From Homalodisca vitripennis (lineage: Eukaryota > Arthropoda > Insecta > Hemiptera > Cicadellidae): DNA of 64,000 nt. Position 1 is the stretch's first letter. Every line of letters begins with the position of its first letter. The position numbers and the translations under genes were made by a program. Positions 1 to 11,713 of the stretch are shown here, in pieces. The stretch spans positions 1 through 64,000 of the forward strand of contig NW_025777503.1 in the NCBI RefSeq assembly GCF_021130785.1, read 5' to 3'. The notes beneath the pieces are model-generated. The model worked only from the letters and a program-made list of their open reading frames with translations. It was not told the DNA's origin and did not search any database.

Positions 1-3000
1 AATTATTATTACATAGCCTACTTTAATCTCATTGCAATAAATTGAATTTTTATTTGGTTTGTAATAGATTTATAACGTAATGTTTTTTCTGAATAAAAAT
101 AAAGTAACATAAATTGTTTAAAACGACCAATATATCTCTGTTTATGACAAATATTTATTTATATTTATAAAAAGTGTACTTGTGTAGAAATTTCAAATAT
201 TATAACAAGTTTTTTCCTTTAATTTGTTAAAACTAACTGCTTCTTGATACAATTATCAATTTGTTATCGATTTGTATATACAAGACGTAGTTATTAATAA
301 CGACCTTAACAAGTGAAATAAACTGCACGGTTAAACAACAGTATTCATCGTGTGAAGTAACGCTAGATATATTCATACGTACAAGACACTGGGCATCATC
401 AAAAACTCTATCATAAAATTTATTATCAACAATTTAGGAAAACAGGTGACTGTTTTGTAAATAAACTAATGGAAGTGTTGTTTCAATAAAGAGAATAAAT
501 AAATTGCTTTGTAGTTTACAGGATGCTTTCAATCAACTCCATTACTCAGAGTTAATGCAGTAACACAATTAATTCTCATGTTGTGCTGAAATCCCAACGA
601 AAACAAAGTTATTTTATAATACGCAGCCAACAAGTATAAAACTACGATTTTACTTTTATACAATAAAATATATCTACACAGAGTGGAAATTGTATTACAT
701 CACGTGAGGCTGTATTCATGCATGTTATTCCAAATATTGGAATTGTGAGCGGCTGGTATGTACCAGTCATCCAGCTCTAAATTAAAATATCCACACACAA
801 ATAGTTTGAAATGTTTATCTCTTGGCTTTTACTTTTCTTCTAATCATAAAACTGTAAACAATCCAGAAAACAGTAACAATAGATAGAAAAAAATTGGAAG
901 TTGATCTAAACTGATAATTAACGAGTCTTGAAAAAAATACTTTAAAACGTATTTATGCGTACATGATTTCTCAAAATGATCGTGCAATTCCAAACACCCA
1001 TGAATTGCTTTTAGAGTTATTAATTCAAACTGTATTTGAAAGTAACGTACTAAAATGAATAAAGTAGCCTTTCAAATTCTAAAAAATTTTACTTCTCAAA
1101 TAAAAATATAAACAAAATTTTGAGAATATAATATAGTTTCAATTTAAAAGGGTAATTATTATTATGCATTTTTATAAATTATAATAATTCAGAGAATGAA
1201 ATATTAAATAAAATTACTGTTTTAACTTAATACAATACGATGAGATTTGTACACAACTACCTGCAGAGTAAGTACTGTTCTTTGTTCCTCCAGATTTTTG
1301 CAGAGAGAACTTTTCTCCAGCAGCAATAGAACCACCTGCAAGATAAGTACCTCATGTTTTATAAAAACATATATTGTGCAAATTATATACAACTTACGAT
1401 AAATCAAATTCTTTTACTGGTACGTAATAAAACGTTATAGAACTATCAATACACTATATTTGATTATGCTTTTAAGCTAAGGAAATGTTAAAAGCCAGCT
1501 TAATAAATGTTTTAAATACAGTTAATTTTGTTATAAATACATTGATTAGATTTGTTTGATTGAGAATAATTAAGTTTTAATATCAATTAATATTAACATT
1601 CAATAAATGCAATAGTTCATAAAAGATTAAACGCGTGACTTGTTATAGGACTTTATCATGGAAAGTATTGCATTTCTACCAAAATAATAATGTAAACTAA
1701 TGTGTAATTGCTATGATTGTATTCACTTGTGGCTAAAGTGTCAACACTGTTTATATACATGTAATTGAATTGTTTTTTGGCATACTCGTCCCCTTGATAA
1801 TAAAATGTACTGATTAGTTTGGGCCAATTATAGTAATAACAGTTGTGAGATGACACAATACCTTTCTAACCAAACAGCGAAGTCGAGAAACGTATTCCTG
1901 TAAGTCCTTTTCAGATCGATGATGAACGTCAAATCTCAGCAATTCCTTTAACATGGGTCTTAGCATTAAGGTTGTGTCTCTGTTACCGTTATTTTGGAAT
2001 GTAACCTGGCTACAAAAAAAATATCTCCCTATTATTTAAAGATAATGATGATAAAGTTTCTCTAAAATTCATTCTGTATAAACATTTTAAAACTACAAAA
2101 AAACTGCACTATACATGACATGTTTGATTAAGTATCTAAATAGTTTGCTTAGGTCACATGAAGACTCCGGGTTTCACATAAAATATCATGAGATTGGTTG
2201 TTTATTTAAATAACACTCGTGCAAAAACAATAAAAGAACAACACAACATTGCAGGTCGCTGGCTTCATTATAAACTACACTGTGCCAATGGCTTCACTAA
2301 TGATTTAGTATGAACACAAGAAAATTTAAGAGTTCGGTACCATCTTTGTATAACGTAAGCAACTGGACATCGAAATGTTTTAGTTGGTAGGCTATCAGGA
2401 ACGAAACAAACTAACTATAATATTTATAACCTGAATTCTTGGGGAATCAAATTTTGACCACTTAGACTGTAACATTCCAAACACTACCTAGATTAAATGA
2501 CAACCCTCTACATATACATTAAATAAGTTATCCAAGTTCTTTCTTGCTCAGATTTACTCATTTCTGTGCTGAAATACTAGATAGTAGAGTACAGCAAGTC
2601 TTAGTTATAAAGAATAATACCTACATTTGGAATATTGCCTTGTGAAGCGTCTTCCGGAATTTTATTTTAATTTTTATCTGTAATCTCCATCATACTATGT
2701 ACCTGAAATAAAAATGAACTTAATAAAACTAATGAGATAGTTAATTGATATACTAGAATTTGTATCAACCATAAATTTTACTTTAACTTGTAATTTAGAA
2801 AAACAAAACATGTTGACGTTTGGTTACAGTAGCTCTGTTTGCGAAAAACATATGTTAATCTGAAACTGAAAACACCTTTGATCTGTACAAAACGTTCAGT
2901 AGATTTTACTGGTAAAATCGAAATATGGAGGCGTTAATCTTTTATAGCAAAGACAAACAAGTTTGAAATGTCCTAAGTTCTTTTAGTTCCTATTTTTTAT

Positions 3001-3960
3001 TTAAATCTTAAAATTATTTCGTCTTACGTATACCCGAGTTGGTACAAAAGTTAACACAGTTATTTTTCTTTTTAATTTACCTTATAGTGTATACTATCTC
3101 CTAACCTACACGTAAGTTTTATATTAAAAATTAAAGTTAGTACTGATGAACATGAGATGGACTCAAAACTTTCTATTCTGGTTTTTTAAGTAAAATATGT
3201 TATCTTTTAAACACGAACATTGCGTAAATATTTATATTTTTACTTGCAGTTATCCTCGGCTTCTTAAGCAATTTTCGTAGGTTTTATAGCTGTATGAGCA
3301 CTTCTGGTTCGATGGAATTGTATTACCGACGTCAATGTTAAGATTGCTTTGTTGCCACGAACAAGAAAAAAAGTCAAAAAGTTTATAATTTATGGACTTT
3401 GTAATTTACTCCGAGCTTAGTATTTGGTTTGTTCCATAGCTGATTTTGATTCATTCCCGATGATAAAATAAATATATAGTTAGGCTACACAGCTCTGAAA
3501 AAGCCTAGTTTTCGTCAAAAAGACAACTAATTTGTTTTTCCATAATAGTGTTTAAATGTGTGGTAAAAGTTATACTACACTGCTTTGGCTCAATAAATGT
3601 TTCATAACGTTAAGACCAACGAACAAGATAGCATTTTTCGGTACTTTAAAAGGCCTGTGCGGAATAACTTAGAGGTATATTCGAAATAACAATAGGCTTG
3701 TATTCATTCCTAGAACCGTAAGAAATGTCCTAGTAAAATTTCATTACTATCGATAGAATAATTTTGAGTGAAAGCAAAACAAACAAAAGGGACTTTAGCA
3801 TTTGTAATATTGTTTAGGAAATTTGAGTTTATAGTTTGAAAACTGAATAAAGTTGGTGTTTATTCGGACAAACCAGATAATTGTCAGTTGAATTTTGGGA
3901 TGAAGTCAACGTGATACAATTGGGACTTTTTATTTAAAAGGAAATTAATAGAGGCTTTAT
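1..3960. other. AT-rich non-coding DNA, nothing recognised
   Basis: Strongly AT-rich sequence with short, compositionally biased reading frames only. I see no domain motif, convincing exon, RNA gene or tandem repeat. It could be intronic or intergenic. Confidence 0.6.
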
Positions 3961-3969
3961 AGATTATAT

Positions 3970-4200
3970 TATACCATACGGATAGTGGAATACCAGTCCG
4001 AAATTAGGTCGTTTTAATTACCAATTCTGAAAAATTAGTTAACCAGGAAACATAAAGTATTAAATAAATCACTGATTTGTAACACAAAAATGCGGAGTAA
4101 CAATACAATTTTGAGTTCATCTAGGATAAACTAATAATATGAAAAAACTCCACTTTTGTTTCATTTTGTTGCCACCATGTTTACCCTACGTCAATGTAAA
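3970..4200 (+). repeat. Dispersed repeat, copy 1 of a diverged pair
   Basis: This stretch aligns by eye, in the same orientation, with about 31990-32230. Shared landmarks in order are a segment ending in ctctgaaaaa or ttctgaaaaa, then gaaacataa, then gatttgtaa, then aatgcgga, and finally a ttgttt-rich block ending in cgtcaa. The copies are clearly diverged, which suggests an old interspersed repeat of unknown class. No coding content is visible. Confidence 0.35.
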
Positions 4201-6090
4201 GACCCTTATACATTTTTATATTCTGGTGATGTTTAAAAGTATTGGAACAGTCACAAGACTATAAAGTTACCTTGCCTTCTACTAAGTCGAGAAATTGATT
4301 CAGATAAATGTAATTCATAAGGTGAAGTTCAATTACATGAATTTATTTTCTCTAATGTTTGTATTTTGTATGTAAAATCATCACAAGTAATGGAATAATG
4401 AAGTTTATTAAGGGTAAATAAAAGCTGGATGAAATCTTGTTTACATAGATAAAAATTATAGAACAATACTACTCACATAATGGCCTGAAGGAGTTTTTAT
4501 TTCCCATTTGAAGTGTTGCAGTTAACAACAATAGAAGCCGTATAGTTGTAAAGTAATAAAAGAACTTTCTGGACCTACAACTGAGCACCTGAGTCTGACC
4601 TCAGGCATCAGCTGCTGCACCAAGAAACAGAACGTGGGGCTACAAATGATGAGTTTGTGGTGGATTATTGAATCTATGTCCAGTGAAATTGAGTGGTTAT
4701 GACTGATATAATGTTTTTATTTTCAAGTTTATTAACAGCTTAGAGAAGTCCGGTTTAAGTAAAAACTAACTTTATATTCACTGTATGCGCCGTATGAGTT
4801 GTAATAAGGCGAGAATATTATATGCCAATCTACTAAAAAAATTTGAGAAAATAAAAACTTTCGTGTTTGAATATATGCTCGTGTTGTAAATTTCAAATTG
4901 AATGAACATACAAAACCAGAACATTTTTTCTTGTAGTGGTACGTTTCGTGTTCATCTAAGAACCATCTTGTATGAATGTGTGTGTGGTAAGATATCTCTA
5001 GAAAGAAATCATTCAAAGACTGTAAATGTTTGCTTGTTATTTTCATTTCCATCAAACTTAGTTATGCGTAATTTTTGTATAATTTATTTCTCTATGAACG
5101 ACAGGCTGTTCATCTATACTCAAAAATGAAATTATCTATAAATTTAAAATTGTGCATGCATCTTCGGCGAAGTTTTTGTTAAAGTTTTTTTAATTTTACT
5201 TCGGCAACTTCGAGACGCGCCGCGTGGTGTGGCATACTCCTATTTTGTTTATTGTATACTATTTTGTGAATGGTAAAAATTTCAAAATAACCATTCATAA
5301 TGTTGTGGAAATCTTTGGGAAACGCGTTTCCAGTCTTTTCAAAGAAAATTTAAAAACATAAATATATTGATTGACTATTGATACAATTATATATTTGTAA
5401 AGAACTCATCGTCTGTACTTGAAGAAATATTAAACCCAAAGACCATTAAAACAGCACGACCGAGAGGAGGTAACACAAGTCTTATCAAAGAACTGGTGAG
5501 GTTATGACAATCTGCTAAAGCTATGTTAGAGGACAAAGAGAACATCTGCTGCAAATAAAGGTTCATGTGGCCGCAACATAACACGCAACGTGCGGTTGTC
5601 ATCTGTTTTTTGTAACACTATGATACATCACTTGTGGCACAGATAATTAAACCTTTCCATCAAGGCTACAAAGGTAAACATATGATTCCACTTAATATGT
5701 GGCGACACGTGTTTTGTGTCGACTATTGATATTGAAACTCATAGCATTGTGGACGAGGTCACGATTATTTAGGTTTGTAAAATTAACACTATACCGTAGT
5801 AACATCTGTACCTTATAATGTGTTTTTTATTTACTAACACAACAATGCGATCCAATACATGAATGATCTTTAACGCAATTTTTATTGTATACTGCAGATG
5901 CTCCAGTGCAAACGCTAGGGAGAGTCTCATTGTTTATGTCCAATTCAGAAAACATTGAAGGAATAATAATTTTTAAACTTATGTAAAGACATTACGTATC
6001 TCTTGCAAGTTTCTAGATCCACTCTCATTTAAATTTCCAAATCCGAAGCAGAAAAAACTACCAGATCGATTAATTAACCATTGGGGAACT
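4201..6090. other. AT-rich non-coding DNA, nothing recognised
   Basis: No gene recognised. Short frames on either strand have no motif. A slightly less AT-rich stretch around 5400-5600 has short frames on both strands but resembles nothing I can name. Confidence 0.55.
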
Positions 6091-6100
6091 TTCCCAAGCG

Positions 6101-6402
6101 TCACTCGTTGCGGCCGAGCAGGAACTGAATAATCTTGCCCGAGCAGGACTGATTAATCTTGTTCGAGCGTCACTCGTTGCGGTCGAGCTGGACTGAATAT
6201 TCTTGCCCGAACGCCACTCGTTGCGGCCGAGCTGGATTGAATATTCTTCCCCGAACGTCACTCGTTGCGGCCGAGCGGGACTGAATATTCTTGACCGAAC
6301 GCCACTCGTAGCGGCCGAGCGAGACTGAATAATCTTGCCCCGAGCTCACTCGTGGCGACCGAGCTGGACTAAATATTCTTGCCTAAGCGTCACTCGTTGA
6401 GT
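6101..6402. repeat. GC-rich minisatellite, 44-bp unit, about 7 copies
   Basis: The motif TCACTCGTTGCGG (with variants) starts at 6101, 6170, 6214, 6258, 6302, 6346 and 6390. The last five intervals are exactly 44 bp. The first is 69 bp because of an extra ~25-bp partial duplication containing gagcaggactgattaatctt. Each unit also carries a ccgagc..ggactgaatattcttg segment. The array is much richer in GC than its surroundings. The open minus-strand frame across it is a by-product of the repeat. Confidence 0.9.
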
Positions 6403-6410
6403 TTTTAGTC

Positions 6411-8030
6411 CTTCCGCTACCTCCTGGAACAAGACAGTTAGCGTACTTCAGAATTAGACAGATACTTGGTCAGTGATATTGAGATATAAAAGCTACTCAA
6501 ATACTGACGCAAATGTTAACTATAAATTGTAAAAGAATGGTCATTGCATTATGTAAAGTAAGTAGTTTATTTTAATGGGCATTTAAATAATAAAAAATTT
6601 AATGAAACAAACAGTTTTATCTCATATTCCCAGACATATAATTCTAGAGCCTGTCATAAAATTATCAAAAAGTGAAAAATGTAAGTAAATCTTGATAGTT
6701 TTTTTATTATGTTTTATGAATAAGTAATGCAATAAAAACTAGTTTTCCATGTAAAACACATTTTTAAGTTTAGAATACAAAATTATTGAAATATATCAAC
6801 AAAATGTAATAAAATATTGACAGTTCCTTTTGATTGTGTTTGTTTTCCTACTAAAAATTTTGTAAAAATATATAATACAAAAATGAAAGAAAAAAATTAT
6901 TAGGAGGAAGCAACAAACACTATTGTAGAGCAACCAAATAGACTACTGAAATGTCCTGAAAATTTGCCTAAATTATTTGTATTCAAACTCATTCTATTAA
7001 AATTTAGGATACGCAAGCATTTTTTTTTCCAAAATCAATTCAAACATTCAGTCCTAGAGAGACTAGGTTAATTGCTTCCTCAATGCGTTTTTGCAAAATC
7101 TATATACTAAAACAAGTCTATATTAATCCTAAGGTATGTAGCAATTTAAACTCAATTATTGAGAAAGTGAAAACATCTAACAGAAAAATATTAACAGACT
7201 TTCTCTACTTTAGAGCAAGTCGGAGATATACAGCTAGACATTCCTACACAAAATATGAGTCTTTTGTACACACTAATGACTGAAACGTGTCTCATTATGT
7301 ATTTTACATACAATATTATTTTATTTAAAAATAGGTTTAAACAGCTTTTACTACTAAAAGTACATAATCATTATACTTTCTTACATTTTAAGTTTACTGA
7401 CCATAATTTATCATCGTCACTAGAAAACATTAGTATCCTAGGTGGTGCAAAAATAGATGTTTTCATAACCTAACAATAAATTATTTAAAAAAGACTCTCT
7501 AAGTCTATTTTAATTAAAATTATGTTAAACATAATCCCTTTTGTTGTAGAATCAATTTAAATATAGATTAATGAGATTAATACTTTTAAATCAGTCAATA
7601 TTTGAAATAATTACATTTTTCAACCTTAAATGTTGTTATTAGATTAGTAATACTCCAATCAACTGTTTTAAGCGAAATAGATGTGAATATTTCACTCAAA
7701 AACGGAACAAAATTCATTGTGAAATCAAGAATAAATTATAATTTAAAATTATATCAAACATATAATCTAACTACATATAAACAAATATTCATTTATAACA
7801 ACTGATCAGTGTAGGGCTGGAAGATTTCATGTTTCCCAGCAATTAGTTTGTCTAAATTGGTATACTAACTCGTGTAGATAACTAAGTATCGTTTCCGTGC
7901 TGTAGATTGAGCTACATTATGTATAGTTTTTTAATAATTATTTTTTGTTTTACTAAGTGCATGACTTAGTGGTAGTTTCATAACTAAACACACAAAATAG
8001 TTATTTCTACCTTATGTGTGTCAAACCGCA
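6411..8030. other. AT-rich non-coding DNA, nothing recognised
   Basis: Very AT-rich sequence with a few short frames of 66-72 codons on the plus strand near 7083-7473. They are low in complexity and carry no recognisable motif, so I do not call them genes. Confidence 0.55.
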
Positions 8031-8162
8031 TTTGTATGCTTTGTTCATATTACGTACGGATTTATTTTATTTAGTTAAATAAGTAAACTGTAAAAGCGTT
8101 TTGTAGTGTTTGAGTGTGATATATATATATATATATATATAATATATATATATATAATATAT

Positions 8163-8193
<31 letters not shown>

Positions 8194-8279
8194 CACTCAA
8201 CACTACAAACGCTTTTACAGTTTACTTATTTAACTAACTAAAATAAATCCGTACGTAATATGAACAAAAGCATACAAAC
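8031..8279. repeat. ~250-bp palindrome with (TA)n core
   Basis: The left arm (about 8031-8120) and right arm (about 8191-8279) are reverse complements with only a few differences. The arms run from tttgtatgctt through acgtacggattta and taaataagtaaactgtaaaagcg to gtagtg. The centre, about 8120-8193, is (TA)n interrupted by taata. It could be a foldback element or an inverted duplication around an expanding TA tract. Confidence 0.85.
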
Positions 8280-8295
8280 GTACAATATGAGCAAA

Positions 8296-8299
8296 TATA

Positions 8300-8367
<68 letters not shown>

Positions 8368-8393
8368 ATGTATATATATATGTATATTATTTT
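8296..8393. repeat. (TA)n microsatellite at the 5' edge of PLE-A
   Basis: This is a long alternating TA tract with tatg interruptions. It runs directly into the first recognisable base of the Penelope-like fragment at about 8394. The open frames read across it are artefacts of the dinucleotide repeat. Confidence 0.9.
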
Positions 8394-8576
8394 AACTTTT
8401 GAAAATACATATTCAGTCAAACCTATTCGGCAAGTACATACAAATTAAAACCCAATTTACCTCAGAACATTAGAACAAGCACACCAATTGGTTTTGAAGA
8501 GCAAAATTCCACATGGACTCAACATCAGATAACTTAGCCAAAAACGTCTAAATTTGAAATCAACATATGGAACAAA
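8394..8576 (+). mobile_element. Penelope-like element A, left part: C-terminus of GIY-YIG ORF (broken)
   Basis: The sequence is nearly the same as 59615-59790 in PLE-B. Translated, it gives the end of the PLE endonuclease ORF, including the conserved terminal block EQAHQLVLKSKIPHGLNIR, with the stop at 8530-8532; PLE-C ends with a related EQAHQIMLKT block. The copy carries its own nonsense codon (TAA at about 8446-8448) at a position that PLE-B reads as Ser. Everything upstream, including the RT and most of the endonuclease, is missing because the fragment begins at a TA tract. It breaks off near 8576, where a LINE is inserted, and resumes at about 11457. Confidence 0.85.
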
Positions 8577-9071
8577 TTCAAGTTCAAGTTCAAGTTCAAA
8601 ACTCGTTTATTCAGAAAAAGACATGTTACATTTATATAAACTACCCCAAGGGCACCTTGCAAGGCGCGTGCGGGAATGCAGCTTACAAGTCAAAAATATT
8701 TAGTCTTTATGTTGGCAAACCAATAACAATGCGAAACTAATTTGTAATAAATTAGATGCTACTCATAAGTCATAGATAGATTAGATACTAACAAATATTA
8801 CAATAAATATGAGTGAAAAAAGTAAACAACAATATTGAGTACATTTGTGTACATGAGTGTAAATTAAAACAGCAACAACTAATAAATAAATAAATAACAA
8901 TAATAAATAATTAACAATAACAAATTAATAACAACAACAATAACAATAATAAATACAACATAGAAATCGTTAACAGGCATAATATAACATAAGGTGTGAT
9001 AAGCATGCAAGAAATAAATAAACTATTTTAATAAATATAACAAATAGAAATAAATCATCAAGGACCAAGGT

Positions 9072-9842
9072 TTAATACGAACTGCACGGTTTCATTTTAA
9101 ATTTTTGTTTAGAGTCAAGAAATACACTATTACCATATACTCTAATAAATCTGTTAAATAAAGTTAACCCTGCATAACAAAACTGGTGTCTACATTTTTC
9201 TTTTGCATAATTTGGCACATATAGGAGATCATATTGAGCAGTTCTCGTTAATCGAGATGTCTGTATTTTTGGATACTCATCTAAATACTTGTAAATATAC
9301 ATTAATACACATAATTTATACAACTGAAAAAAATTAAGAATATTATTATCGTTAAAAAAACTGCTTACTCTACCCATACGCCCAATGCCAAAAACTGTTC
9401 TCAATGCATTTCTCTGGCTCATGATTATAGGATTCAGTATGGTATTATACGTGCCACCATAATGTATGACACCATATCTTATCATGCTTTCAAACCAGGA
9501 GACATACAAATACTTTAAAAATTGGCTATTCAAAAATCCACTCATGTGGTATAAAGAATGATTAATCTGTCTTAACTTTTTCCCCAAGAACTGTATATGG
9601 TCACCCCATTTGAGATGGCTATCTATGTACAACCCTAAGTATTTAATTGAACTAACTATTTCCACACTTGGACATTTACACACATACATACACTGATGAC
9701 TATGGCAAAACATTTTAAACATATCTTCTAACTCGCATTTAGGCTTATCGTTATAAAAAAATAGTACACATTTGGTTTTAGAAGCATTTATCAATAATTT
9801 ATTAGTAATTAACCATTCAGATACTTTCACTAAGTCTATCAA
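9072..9842 (-). pseudogene. LINE RT thumb/C-terminal region fragment (256 codons open)
   Basis: This is an open frame on the minus strand in the C-terminal part of a non-LTR retrotransposon polyprotein. Near its start it has W-x3-NKLLIN-x-SKTK, then YLGLYIDSHLKWGDHI, both standard landmarks just after the RT catalytic core in Jockey/CR1-type elements. It continues with KKLRQINHSLY and an IRYGVIHYGG block. There is no true ATG; the first usable codon is TTG, because the frame is the continuation of the RT domain after a small frameshift near 9843-9860. It ends with a stop at 9072, close to the expected C-terminus. It is not a host gene. Confidence 0.85.
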
Positions 9843-9849
9843 TTTTCAA

Positions 9850-10450
9850 TTTAAGTTTATTTTCTGCTGCTAGCTGAACAAACTAATGCTGTGTCATCAG
9901 CATATGCAAATATGGAAGAGTTAAGGTCAATATCCAATAAGTCGTTAATATAGATAAGAAACATGAGTGGACCAAGTACTCCCCCCTGAGCAGTTTCCAG
10001 AACATAGGTTTAAGGCGTCTCTCCTGATGTTATTTATTCTAAACTACCTGCTGACGGAATTTTGAAAAAGATGTTAACCAAGCCAATGCAGAGCCTCCAA
10101 TCTCATACCTTCTGAACTTATGTACTAAGATATCTATATCCAAAACATCAAAAGCCTTTTTTTAAGTCTAAATAAATAGCCAGAGTAAATTTGTGAGAGT
10201 CAACTGCATCTGTAATACAAGTTACATGTTTCTCTAAGGTTAAATCTGTTCCCTTATTAGGTAAAAAAACCATATTGATTACTAGAAAAAAAATTATACC
10301 GCTGAAAGTGGTGCAGTAACTTTTCTTTAATTAATGTTTCAAAAATCTTAGCTATAGTGTTTGTAAGAGAGATCGGGCGGTATGAAGACATTTCTGTGGT
10401 GTCCCCTGCCTTAAATATAGGTACCAACATAGCTACTTTAAAACTCGTCA
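9850..10450 (-). pseudogene. LINE reverse transcriptase core, frameshifted
   Basis: On the minus strand, pieces in different frames give ordered RT motifs: VPIFKAGDTTEMSSYRPISL at about 10440-10375, then YLDLKKAFD at about 10175-10145, then QGGVLGPLMFL at about 9992-9960. These are followed by the catalytic FAYADD box at 9893-9910 (YADD at 9893-9904). The order and spacing are those of a non-LTR RT palm domain. At least two frameshifts separate the pieces, for example between YADD and the downstream 256-codon frame, so the enzyme is dead. The motifs place it in the Jockey/CR1 superfamily; I cannot assign a clade by eye. Confidence 0.85.
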
Positions 10451-10935
10451 GGAAATATACCTTGCTATATACTTACTATAAATACTATAAAATAATGGTA
10501 CAAAAAGATCTATGTTATTCTTAACTAGTACAATGCTTATGCCATCTATGCCAGTGCTGTTCTTATTTTTCATTTTACTTATTACTCTGTAAATATCAAT
10601 AACATTAATCCTAAATGAGTCTAATAAGACATCAGCCTCAACATGTATTTGAGGAAAAATATCAAATCCGAATGGCCTCCTCCTTAATAGATGGCACTAC
10701 CTTTGTAAAATAATTATTAAAGGCATTGGCTACAATGGTTTCATTTCCCGCCACCGCAAGCAAACGATCACCTATCTTTATGGTTGCTAGTGATTTTCTT
10801 TTTTTGTTTAAGATTTTTTTTAACTACACCCCAGTATTTCCTAGAATCACCATTACAATCACCTAACAACCTAGAATAATAATTTAATTTTTCATATTTA
10901 ATACATCTATTTACGAATTTAGCCGTGTTATCATA

Positions 10936-11430
10936 TTATTTCTTTAAAGTTACATTGGATCTATCCCTACTATATCTTTTAAACAAACTATTCTTCCAGT
11001 GTACCAGATCTATCAATTTCTCTGATATCCACTCCTTTCTTTTTTTATTTCTACAATTTAATTTCTTTAATGCACATGAAGCTTCGTAACATAAATTATA
11101 CACACTATAAAAAGCCTTAACCATACTATTTTACATTATTAACCGTTGAACAACTCCGCTCCAGTCTGCCAAGGCTAGCTGCCTTTGCATCTTTCTGTAA
11201 TCGAGACTTTTTACAAAACCTGAACTAGTAAAATTGGTGTTGTAACCTGAAATACCCAGCTTTAATGCATAGTGATCAATTATATCAAGTTCCATTACAT
11301 TACATTTAAAATCAAGTTGTTTTGAGTTTCTTACAAGAAACATGGTCAATACAAGACGAGTATTTATCAACAACTCTGGTGGGACTATTAACTAGGCTTT
11401 CAAAACCATGTGCAGAGATCAAATTTTAAA
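10936..11430 (-). pseudogene. LINE endonuclease C-terminus and linker, broken
   Basis: On the minus strand at about 11400-11340 the translation reads TRVVDKYSSCIDHV, the conserved block near the end of APE-type LINE endonucleases. A frameshift follows, and at 11373-11131 the frame holds a DIIDHYALKLGI segment that resembles the SDHY block. A separate frame at 11124-10936 (CRNKKRKEWISEKLIDLV) resembles the basic linker before the RT. The catalytic N-terminal half of the endonuclease is absent. Confidence 0.75.
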
Positions 11431-11455
11431 TAATTTGTACCAAACCATGTAATTT

Positions 11456-11650
11456 ATCTCTCAATTGTTTAGTTCATGTCATCTGTATTTATTATTATTA
11501 CTTATTCACTGTTTATTTACTTTCGTTTGTACTGTTTTCTTTTATATTTTTATATTTTATACAATTTTTGCACCTGAAGACGGTTTTCACCGAAATATAG
11601 TGCCAATGTTTTAAAAACACTTAGTTTTTATTGTAAAGTAATTTACTACA
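11456..11650 (+). mobile_element. Penelope-like element A, right part: 3' UTR
   Basis: From caattgtttagttcatgtc onward this matches 59795-59915 of PLE-B with few differences, continuing the PLE interrupted at 8576. It includes a T-rich segment and the CTGAAGA motif with its hairpin at 11574-11600. The 3' limit is uncertain; recognisable PLE sequence fades around 11640-11650, just before AT-rich DNA and a tRNA-like repeat. Confidence 0.8.
11574..11600 (+). ncRNA. Hammerhead-like motif in the PLE-A 3' end
   Basis: CTGAAGA (matching the hammerhead core CUGANGA) is followed by a small hairpin, CGG-TTTTCA-CCG, and then AAAT, so GAAA can be read at its foot. PLE-C has the same arrangement with a different hairpin sequence. 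Penelope-like elements are known to carry hammerhead ribozymes. Here stem II has an extra base at its foot and I could not find a clear stem I, so self-cleavage is doubtful. Confidence 0.4.
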
Positions 11651-11713
11651 AATAATGTATATTATTTTATATATATACAAAATTTAAATAAACATTGAAT
11701 CACTAAAAGTACT

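Larger units (their letters stand above)
8577..11455 (-). mobile_element. 5'-truncated Jockey/CR1-type LINE inserted in PLE-A
   Basis: This is a non-LTR retrotransposon in antisense orientation. Reading the minus strand, 11430-11131 holds the end of an APE-type endonuclease, 10450-9850 the RT core, and 9842-9072 the RT thumb and C-terminal region. An AAT/AAC-rich 3' UTR follows, and the 3' end at 8577-8600 is a short (GAACTT)n-type repeat, the kind of microsatellite tail seen in CR1-like LINEs. Frameshifts break the ORF, and the 5' part (ORF1 and most of the endonuclease) is absent. Both sides of the insertion are contiguous PLE sequence when compared with PLE-B. Target duplication, if any, is only a few bases around caa(tt). 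Confidence 0.85.

Noticed and set aside
3142..3160. ctgatga as a hammerhead core
   Set aside because: No GAAA with a pairing stem follows at the right distance.
4732..5055. 107-codon minus-strand frame
   Set aside because: Biased composition with no motif; overlaps another frame on the plus strand.
6070..6261. 63-codon minus-strand frame
   Set aside because: It lies in the 44-bp minisatellite and merely repeats with it.
8238..8448. Tyr/Ile-rich frames on both strands
   Set aside because: They come from the (TA)n tract; only the last codons on the plus strand are real PLE-A sequence.
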